Source of the DNA: an uncultured Collinsella sp.
Lineage (GTDB): Bacteria > Actinomycetota > Coriobacteriia > Coriobacteriales > Coriobacteriaceae
Assembly: GCA_902494765.1 (NCBI GenBank)
Contig: CABUUK010000050.1
Location: 1 to 18,451 of the forward strand
Reading direction: 5' to 3'
Length of the DNA stretch: 18,451 nucleotides
Below are positions 13,408 through 18,451 of this stretch, one piece after another. The first letter of the stretch is position 1. Each line of letters begins with the position of its first letter. The translations under genes and the position numbers were made by a program. Under the pieces are notes generated by a model. The model saw nothing but the letters and a program-made list of their open reading frames with translations. It ran no database searches and had not been told where the DNA came from.

Positions 13408-14802
13408 TTACTTCTTGCTCTCGGGCAAGACCAGATCCACGGCGGCATCCTTGGCGGCATCGATGTGCTGAGCCACGACCGGCGTCTGCGGAAGGATCAG
13501 GTTAAGGACAATGGCCATGATGGCGGTGGGGGTCACGGCATTGGAGCCGATGACGGTGGATACCCAGGCGGGCATACCCTCGCCGGCAAGGCAACCGCTG
13601 GCCATCCAGATACCCAGGCCAAAGACGACGGAGGTACCGACGATGGTGGTAGTGCGCTGCGTGAGGCCCTCGCGGGTGAACATGCGCACGCCGTTCATGG
13701 TGATGGTGCCAAAGACGCCGACGGTCGCGCCGCCGATGACGGGCTGCGGGATGGCGGAGAGCACGGCCGAGAGCTGCGGGAACAGACCGGCGATGGCAAA
13801 GACGGCCGCGATGATCACAAAGACCCACTTGTTAACGACCTTGTTGGAGCAGATGATGCCCACGTTCTGGCCAAGGGCGCTGGTGGGAAGACCGCCCAGC
13901 AGGCCGCCGACCATAGAGGTGAGGCCCTGGGACACGATAGCGCCGGAGAGCTCGCGCTCGGTGGGCATACGGTCGATGGAGCCCAGGCAGGCGGCGGAGA
14001 CGTCACCGATAACCTGGATGGCAACCATGGGGAACACGACGGCGAGGGTAATGCAGACCTCGGGATCAAACTCGAGCGCGTAGGGCATGAGCTTGGGAAG
14101 GGCGAAGACCTGAGCGGTGGCGACGCTGGAGAAGTCGATCATGCCAAAGGGGATGGAGACGATCATGCCAACGATCATGCCAAAGAACACGGATCCCAGC
14201 TTGAGCGTGCCCTTGCCAAAGTTGGCGAGCGCAAAGACCACGGCGAAGGTGATAAGAGCGACGCACCAGGCCTGCGGAGTGCCCCACAGCGGCGTACCCA
14301 TACCGCCGGCCATATACTTGACGGCCGTGGGATACAGCGAAACGCCGATGGAGAAGATGACCGTACCGGTCACGACGGGCGGGAACAGCCACTTGATCTT
14401 GCTGTAGGCCAGACCAAAGAGGACCGCGACGGCGCCGCCGACGATCTCGCCGCCCAGCAGCGCACCAAAGCTAAAGCCCGAGGCACCCATGGCCTGCAGG
14501 GCCGGCAGGAACGCGAACGAAACGCCCATGACGATGGGCAGGCCGCCGCCGATGCGACGGAAGGGAGCGAAGGCCTGAAGGGCCGTGTCGATTGCCGAAA
14601 GAATGAGCGCAACCTGGATGATGTCGGTGCTCTGCTGGCTATTAAAGCCGTAGACGCCGGCCATGATGACCGCCGGGGTAATGATGCCGGCAAACGATGC
14701 CAGTACGTGCTGAAGGGCACACGGGATCATTTCCTTAACGGGCGGCATGCCTTCGCGAGTGAACAGGGCTTCAGTGCCGTTCGTAACCGTCTCCTGGGTC
14801 AT
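13408..14802 (-). CDS. NCS2-family nucleobase (xanthine/uric acid/uracil) permease
   Basis: A 464-residue integral membrane transporter with about 12-14 hydrophobic segments, which imports a purine or pyrimidine base by proton or sodium symport. It starts with the typical CALQHVLASFAGIITPAVIMAG segment and has the TM8 motif AIQVIGD (Gln263, Gly266, Asp267) and the TM10 signature SALGQNVGI (Gln312, Asn313) that line the substrate site in this family. In E. coli XanQ and UraA the position of Gln263 is a glutamate; as I recall, Gln is common in the clostridial-type xanthine permease branch, so this is a subfamily trait rather than a defect. As the first gene of the minus-strand series, with SsnA, YgfK and the Mo hydroxylase downstream, it most likely imports xanthine or urate. 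Start ATG 14802 is preceded by GGTGG, a modest ribosome-binding site. Confidence 0.9.
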   Translation of the reverse strand: MTQETVTNGTEALFTREGMPPVKEMIPCALQHVLASFAGIITPAVIMAGVYGFNSQQSTDIIQVALILSAIDTALQAFAPFRRIGGGLPIVMGVSFAFLPALQAMGASGFSFGALLGGEIVGGAVAVLFGLAYSKIKWLFPPVVTGTVIFSIGVSLYPTAVKYMAGGMGTPLWGTPQAWCVALITFAVVFALANFGKGTLKLGSVFFGMIVGMIVSIPFGMIDFSSVATAQVFALPKLMPYALEFDPEVCITLAVVFPMVAIQVIGDVSAACLGSIDRMPTERELSGAIVSQGLTSMVGGLLGGLPTSALGQNVGIICSNKVVNKWVFVIIAAVFAIAGLFPQLSAVLSAIPQPVIGGATVGVFGTITMNGVRMFTREGLTQRTTTIVGTSVVFGLGIWMASGCLAGEGMPAWVSTVIGSNAVTPTAIMAIVLNLILPQTPVVAQHIDAAKDAAVDLVLPESKK

Positions 14803-14889
14803 TTGACCACCAATCCTCGAAGTAGTTGTTTTCGCATCTAACGCTCTATTGTGACGCAGTGCGGGGTTGAGGTTGTGCCTTCATTGCAT

Positions 14890-14918
14890 ATCGTATTAAA
14901 GATGATTCTCATTCTCAA
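14890..14918 (-). promoter_or_regulatory. Probable promoter of the permease/purine operon
   Basis: On the minus strand TTGAGA (14918-14913) and TACGAT (14895-14890) are separated by exactly 17 bp, in a locally AT-rich stretch. This is a good match to a housekeeping-type promoter, with an expected leader of about 80 nt before the permease start. A Fur-like box overlaps the -35 element and the spacer. Confidence 0.6.
14903..14917. promoter_or_regulatory. Fur-like box overlapping the operon promoter
   Basis: TGAGAATGAGAATCA (minus strand) matches the 7-1-7 Fur core TGATAAT-n-ATTATCA at 12 of 14 informative positions. It occupies the -35/spacer region of the promoter of the purine operon, where binding would block transcription. 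The downstream genes encode many iron-sulfur clusters, so iron-dependent control is plausible. Other Fur-family members such as Zur or PerR have similar sites. Confidence 0.45.
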
Positions 14919-14971
14919 TAATAATTTTTTGTTATCAGACTATTCTTGAGCTGAGACAATACATTTCCGCA

Positions 14972-15021
14972 GGTCAAGAAAGTGTCTGGTCAAAGTAACA
15001 TCTAACTTTTCTTTTGGTCGA
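14972..15021. promoter_or_regulatory. Repeated GGTCAA half-sites upstream of the YheO-type regulator
   Basis: GGTCAA occurs at 14972-14977 and 14988-14993 (16 bp apart), with a related GGTCGA at 15016-15021. They lie in the divergent gap between the permease and the regulator, and could be operator half-sites for the regulator itself. No clear -35/-10 pair was found for the regulator gene. This is weak evidence from spacing and repetition only. Confidence 0.25.
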
Positions 15022-15154
15022 CCGTTTACCGCCGAATTCCTACCGCTCGTCTGTATTACGCAATGTACCTGCGAATATACGAGATGAGGAATGGCGTGTT
15101 ACCATGAGAAAAAATTGTTATGAACATTTCCGATTTCACCCAAAGGAGTTGCCC

Positions 15155-15811
15155 GTGAACGAGACCGTACGCCGCTTTTTGCCGATGGTCGATTTTCTGG
15201 AGCAGGTACTCGGCAAGAACAGCGAAATCGTGCTGCACGATTTCTCGGATCCCGACCACGCCATCGTCGATATTCGCAACGGCATCGTGAGCGGCCGTAA
15301 GGTCGGCGGTCCTGCCACCGATCTGGCGCTCAAGATCATGCACGACCCCAAGTATTGCGACCTGCCGTTTATTACGGGCTACGAGGGGCGCGGTGCCGGC
15401 GGCAAGACGTTGGAGTCAGCGACGTACTTTATCCGCGAGAATGACAAGATCGTCGGTATGCTCTGCGTCAACACCGACCTCTCGACTGTGCGCTCCATCA
15501 ACGCCATGGCGCAGCAGCTCATGGCGTGCTTCGACGCGGCGCCGACGCGCACGGAGCCCGCCCCTATCGAGGTCGAAAGCCTTTCGGAGTCCACACAGGA
15601 GCTCATCGACCGCAGCATTGCCGAGTTGCTGAGCGCGCGCGGGCTGGATGTAGCGTCGCTTGGTCAGAGCGACCGCGTGGACGTCATTCGCCACCTCAAC
15701 GGTAACGGGGTGTTCATGCTCAAGGGCGCCGTGGCCTGCGCCGCCACCGCGCTGGGCATCTCGGAGCCCAGCGTCTACCGCTACCTGCAAAAAGTTCGCA
15801 AGGAAGGCTAA
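15155..15811 (+). CDS. YheO/DauR-type transcriptional regulator (PAS-like plus helix-turn-helix)
   Basis: A 218-residue DNA-binding regulator. Residues 1-115 match the YheO-type PAS-like domain (VDFLEQVLGKNSEIVLHDFSDPDHAIVDI, then NGIVSGRKVGGPATDLALKI), a small-molecule sensing module. Residues 145-218 are the C-terminal helix-turn-helix typical of the family, with recognition region ALGISEPSVYRYLQKV. DauR, a characterised relative, controls D-arginine catabolism in Pseudomonas; the ligand here is unknown, and a purine or breakdown product is a reasonable guess from the divergent permease. The GTG start at 15155 was chosen because AAAGGAG (15142-15148) lies six bases upstream and the conserved domain begins there. 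An ATG at 15104 would give 235 residues but has a poor ribosome-binding site. Confidence 0.85.
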   Translation: MNETVRRFLPMVDFLEQVLGKNSEIVLHDFSDPDHAIVDIRNGIVSGRKVGGPATDLALKIMHDPKYCDLPFITGYEGRGAGGKTLESATYFIRENDKIVGMLCVNTDLSTVRSINAMAQQLMACFDAAPTRTEPAPIEVESLSESTQELIDRSIAELLSARGLDVASLGQSDRVDVIRHLNGNGVFMLKGAVACAATALGISEPSVYRYLQKVRKEG

Positions 15812-15855
15812 CGAGCAAAATGGAGCGCGGCTCCACAAGCGATCCGTCACTTAAC

Positions 15856-15890
15856 AAAAGACCCTGCAGCTCGCACTGCAGGGTCTTTTT
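15856..15890. terminator. Bidirectional intrinsic terminator between the YheO-type gene and ridA
   Basis: AAAAGACCCTGCAG (15856-15869) and CTGCAGGGTCTTTT (15876-15889) pair perfectly over 14 bp around a six-base loop. T-runs follow on both strands, so it can end transcription of the regulator gene (plus) and of ridA (minus), which converge here. Confidence 0.92.
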
Positions 15891-15919
15891 GCATGTCATG
15901 TTTAGTTGTTGCCAACGCC

Positions 15920-16297
15920 TTAGAGAGCGGCGACGACCTCGATCTCAACCAGACCGCCGGCCGGAAGGGCGGCAACCTGGAAAGCGCTGCGCGCGGGGAA
16001 CGGGGCCTCGAACTTGGAGGCGTAGATCTCGTTCACGGCAGCGAAGTCGGCGATGTCGGCCAGGTAGACCGTGGTCTTGACGACATCGGCAAAGGTGGCG
16101 CCGGCAGCGGTCAGCAGAGCCTCGACGTTAGCAAGGGACTGCTTGGCCTGGGCCTCGACGCCCTCGGGCAGCTTGCCGGTTGCGGGGTCGATGCCCAGCT
16201 GGCCGGACAGGAACACCATGTTGCCGGTCTGGATACCGGGGGAATACGGGCCGATGGCTGCGGGTGCGTTATCGGAAGACACGACGGTCTTGCTCAT
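15920..16297 (-). CDS. ridA: RidA family reactive enamine/imine deaminase
   Basis: A 125-residue trimeric YjgF/YER057c/UK114 protein that hydrolyses reactive enamine/imine intermediates (for example 2-aminoacrylate) to ketoacids and ammonia in the cytoplasm. Family motifs are IGPYSPG at 15-21 (Tyr17), VFLSGQLGIDP at 28-38, Arg103 in PARSAFQV (the catalytic arginine, R105 in E. coli RidA), and the C-terminal VEIEVVA with Glu118 and Glu120. Length is normal for the family. The start at 16297 follows a strong AAGGAG; longer in-frame openings upstream lack that signal. It converges with the YheO-type gene and ends in the shared terminator. RidA genes often sit near YheO/DauR-type regulators and amino- or purine-nitrogen pathways, which fits here. 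Confidence 0.93.
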   Translation of the reverse strand: MSKTVVSSDNAPAAIGPYSPGIQTGNMVFLSGQLGIDPATGKLPEGVEAQAKQSLANVEALLTAAGATFADVVKTTVYLADIADFAAVNEIYASKFEAPFPARSAFQVAALPAGGLVEIEVVAAL

Positions 16298-16386
16298 GTT
16301 TTTCTCCTTACGATCAGATAGAGAGCGTGAGCGCGGCGTTCGCACCGGGAGGCACAATTCGGTCTGAACACCGCGCTTGATTTGGG

Positions 16387-16415
16387 ATAGTACTCAAGGT
16401 TTCCGCGCGATGCAA
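16387..16415 (-). promoter_or_regulatory. Candidate ridA promoter
   Basis: On the minus strand TTGCAT (16415-16410) and TACTAT (16392-16387) are 17 bp apart, giving a leader of about 80 nt before the ridA start. The hexamers are moderate matches, so the spacing is the main support. Confidence 0.4.
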
Positions 16416-16497
16416 GATTATTATCACGTTGCGAGAATAATTTATCGCCCAACGGCACCTGTCGGCCGCTGAACGGCACGACCGGACGGTGAAGCTC

Positions 16498-16569
16498 AAA
16501 ATGATCCGTTTCCCTCCGTCCCCATCGGATCAGGTAATCCATAGGGGACGGAGGGAAACGGGTCATTTT
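16498..16569. repeat. Long hairpin element with 26-bp arms
   Basis: AAAATGATCCGTTTCCCTCC with its continuation to 16523 pairs with 16544-16569 (GGGGACGGAGGGAAACGGG and the following TCATTTT) over 26 bp. The single mismatch would be a G-U pair in RNA, and the loop is 20 nt. The arms end in A-runs and T-runs, so it could terminate transcription on either strand, or it could be a small non-autonomous mobile or REP-type element. It lies upstream of both flanking genes, an odd place for a terminator. Confidence 0.8.
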
Positions 16570-16675
16570 TGCTGCAAGGACTGCTGAAGACTTTATCCCG
16601 CTTGGAGCACGGGCATCGCCCGCCGCAACAGCACCACTATACTTTTGAGTATCTGAGCATTTTGAAAGGCAGGAT

Positions 16676-18451
16676 ATGACCGCAACCGCCAGTCGAACCA
16701 CCAACCGCAGACCCGAGCTTTTGGCGCCCGCCGGAGGGCCCGAGCCCTTTGCCGCCGCACTCGCCGCCGGGGCAGACGCCATCTACTGCGGCATGGGCAG
16801 CTTCAACGCCCGCCGCAAGGCCACCAACTTTACCGACGAGGCCTTTGAGCAAGCCTGCCGCGCCGCACATCTAGCCGGGTCGCGCGTCTACGTCACGGTC
16901 AACATCGTCATCAAGCAGTCCGAGATGAGCGATGCGCTGCAACTCATCCATCGCTGCTCCACGCTGGGCGCCGATGCCTTCATCATCCAGGACTGGGGCC
17001 TGTTCTTTGAGGTCAAGCGCACGATGCCCGGCATCGAGACGCACATCTCAACCCAAGCAAACATCCACGACGACCGCGGAACCCTTTGGTGCCGCGAGCA
17101 GGGCGCCGACCGTGTGACCCTCTCGCGCGAGCTTTCCATCGACGAGATTGCCGCCATTCACGATGCCGCGCCCGATGTGGACCTTGAGGTCTTTAGCCAT
17201 GGTGCCATCTGCTTTTGCTACTCGGGCCTGTGCCTGCTTTCGAGCTTTGCCATGGCGGGACGATCGGCCAACCGTGGCATGTGCGCCCAGCCCTGCCGCC
17301 TGCCCTACAAGCTGATCGACGAGAACGGTCGCGCACTCTCCCCCGCCGGCCGCGAGCGTGCGCTATGCCCGCGTGACACCAACACTTCACAGCTTGTTCG
17401 CCGTCTGTATGACGCCGGCGCCGCGTCGCTCAAGCTCGAGGGCCGCATGAAGGCGCCCGATTACGTGTACTCCATCGTTGATGTATATCGTCACGAAATT
17501 GACGACATGCTATCCGGAGCCACCGTTGCCAAGGACGAGGAAGCCGCCCGCCAGCGCCAGCTCAAGCGCTGCTTCAACCGCGACTTTACGCACGCCTACC
17601 AAGACGGTACCTCGGGTGACGAGATGATGAGCTACGAGCGCTCCAACAACCGCGGCCAGATCGTGGGCACGGTGCTGGGCAGCCGCCCGGCCAACCGCGA
17701 TGTGCGCGGCCTCAAGCCCGACGACCGCCGTCGGCGCGCCGCCATCGCCCGCATTGAGTTGTTTGAGCCCGTGGGCAAGGGCGACCTGCTGGAGCTTCGC
17801 CACGATAACGAGTTTGACCAGTTCCTGACCACCATTGCCGCCGATGATGCCGCCGCCGGTGACATCATCGAGTGCCGCGTGCCTCGCAGCATGCCCGAGG
17901 GCTGCCGCGTGCGCGTGATTCGAAGCCAGCGCGCCATTGACGCTGCCGGCGCCGCGCTCAAGCGCGATGTGCTGCGCCGCCGCGCCGTTGATGTAACCGT
18001 TGTGGCGCGTTTGGGCGAACCGTTTGCCGTCACGCTTACTTGCTGCGACGCCCCTTCGCTTACGGCCACGGCCACGGGCTTTACCGTCGAGGCCGCCAAG
18101 ACCCGCGCGGTCGAGGCGTCCGATCTGGTAGAGCATGTGGGCCGCATGGGGTCCTCGCCCTTTGAGTCCGCGAGCTTTGATGTGGCGCTCGATAAGGGCT
18201 GCGGCATGGGCTTCTCCGCTGTGCACAAGGTGCGCGCCGCCGCCTGCAAGGCGCTGGAGGAGGCCATTCTGGCACCGTATGACGAGCGTGCCCGCACGCT
18301 CGAGCTGCCGGTGCTCGACAAATGTACGCGGCCCATGCCCGAGCACTACCGCGACGAGCCGCAGATCTGCGCCACCGTCACCTCGCTCGAGGCCGCCGAG
18401 GCAGCGCGAGCGGAGGGTGCAACGCGCATCTACATGACCACCGACGCGCTC
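16676..18451 (+). CDS. Peptidase U32 family protein, C-terminally cut by the window edge
   Basis: The ATG at 16676 follows an AAAGGCAGG ribosome-binding sequence, and the frame stays open for 592 codons to the last base without a stop. It begins with the family hallmark PELLAPAGGPEPFAAALAAGADAIYCGM near residues 13-40. Glu171 starts EVFSHGAICFCYSGLCLLSS, the U32 signature (E-x-F-x2-G-[SA]-x-C-x4-G-x-C). It continues with RSANRGMCAQPCRLPY, whose cysteines resemble those implicated in iron-sulfur binding in tRNA/rRNA hydroxylation members (TrhP, RlhA). From about residue 290 onwards a second region with the size and position of the DUF3656/collagenase-like extension follows, including SYERSNNRGQIVGTV. 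Proteins with both parts are about 700-850 residues, so roughly 100-250 residues are missing. Members act in RNA hydroxylation or, in a few pathogens, as collagenases; the function here is undecided. Confidence 0.9.
   Translation, partial: MTATASRTTNRRPELLAPAGGPEPFAAALAAGADAIYCGMGSFNARRKATNFTDEAFEQACRAAHLAGSRVYVTVNIVIKQSEMSDALQLIHRCSTLGADAFIIQDWGLFFEVKRTMPGIETHISTQANIHDDRGTLWCREQGADRVTLSRELSIDEIAAIHDAAPDVDLEVFSHGAICFCYSGLCLLSSFAMAGRSANRGMCAQPCRLPYKLIDENGRALSPAGRERALCPRDTNTSQLVRRLYDAGAASLKLEGRMKAPDYVYSIVDVYRHEIDDMLSGATVAKDEEAARQRQLKRCFNRDFTHAYQDGTSGDEMMSYERSNNRGQIVGTVLGSRPANRDVRGLKPDDRRRRAAIARIELFEPVGKGDLLELRHDNEFDQFLTTIAADDAAAGDIIECRVPRSMPEGCRVRVIRSQRAIDAAGAALKRDVLRRRAVDVTVVARLGEPFAVTLTCCDAPSLTATATGFTVEAAKTRAVEASDLVEHVGRMGSSPFESASFDVALDKGCGMGFSAVHKVRAAACKALEEAILAPYDERARTLELPVLDKCTRPMPEHYRDEPQICATVTSLEAAEAARAEGATRIYMTTDAL

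Larger units (their letters stand above)
16298..16675. other. 378-bp intergenic gap between ridA and the U32 peptidase gene
   Basis: This divergent gap holds the ridA promoter candidate (16387-16415), a long near-perfect hairpin (16498-16569) and, near its right end, TATACT at 16638-16643, a good -10 for the peptidase gene without a clear -35. TATACT overlaps ATACT-tttg-AGTAT (16639-16652), a 5-bp inverted repeat. No supportable gene was found. Confidence 0.6.

Noticed and set aside
13465..14841. Open frame opposite the permease, very rich in Asp, Gly and His
   Set aside because: Typical complement of hydrophobic codons; it has no start signal or domain.
15014..15154. Longer N-terminus (TTG start) for the YheO-type regulator
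   Set aside because: The conserved domain and a strong ribosome-binding site both point to GTG 15155; the extension has neither.

Overview
The window looks like a chromosomal segment of a high-GC, anaerobic gut actinobacterium of the class Coriobacteriia, most likely Collinsella or a near relative. This is inferred from base composition, gene content and protein style (an NADH:flavin oxidoreductase with its own MerR regulator, and a YgfK/SsnA/xanthine-dehydrogenase purine cluster); no rRNA or other marker gene is present. Coding density is normal except for two repeat-filled gaps around one gene.

Layout. (1) Positions 1-117 are the right end of an IS3-family insertion sequence: the last 25 codons of its transposase plus a probable terminal repeat. 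(2) 176-3154 holds a divergent pair, a 669-residue FMN/4Fe-4S/FAD oxidoreductase of the old-yellow-enzyme/2,4-dienoyl-CoA reductase type (minus) and a MerR-family regulator (plus), sharing a gap with a MerR-style dyad beside a -35-like box. (3) 3155-5427 is an accessory island: one gene for a probable AbiEi-like winged-helix protein fused to a PD-(D/E)XK-type nuclease domain, bracketed by two arrays of a roughly 62-bp hairpin-forming repeat. The right array switches orientation in its middle. (4) 5428-14802 is a minus-strand gene series in transcription order: NCS2 purine permease, SsnA amidohydrolase, YgfK oxidoreductase, a 16-cysteine RnfB-like polyferredoxin and a fused 2Fe-2S/molybdenum xanthine-dehydrogenase-type hydroxylase. 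It has a promoter candidate containing a Fur-like box at its head, GC-rich hairpins in two internal gaps, and an intrinsic terminator at its end. (5) A YheO/DauR-type PAS-HTH regulator reads divergently from the permease and converges on a ridA gene; a perfect bidirectional terminator separates them. (6) After a 378-bp gap with a 26-bp-stem hairpin, a U32-family peptidase gene runs off the right edge.

How the genes may work together. ygfK, ssnA and selenium-dependent molybdenum hydroxylases co-occur in bacterial gene clusters for anaerobic purine (urate/xanthine) use. Here the permease would import the purine, the Mo hydroxylase would oxidise or reduce the ring, SsnA would deaminate or open a purine-type intermediate, and electrons would move between the hydroxylase 2Fe-2S clusters, the polyferredoxin and the FAD/NAD(P) modules of YgfK. 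No separate FAD subunit (YgfM/XdhB type) is present in the window, so the polyferredoxin-YgfK pair is a plausible replacement. RidA would remove reactive enamine/imine by-products, and the YheO-type protein is the obvious local regulator candidate.

Most unusual signals: the 62-bp hairpin repeat arrays that bracket the orphan AbiEi/nuclease-like gene, and the polyferredoxin wiring of the molybdenum hydroxylase operon.
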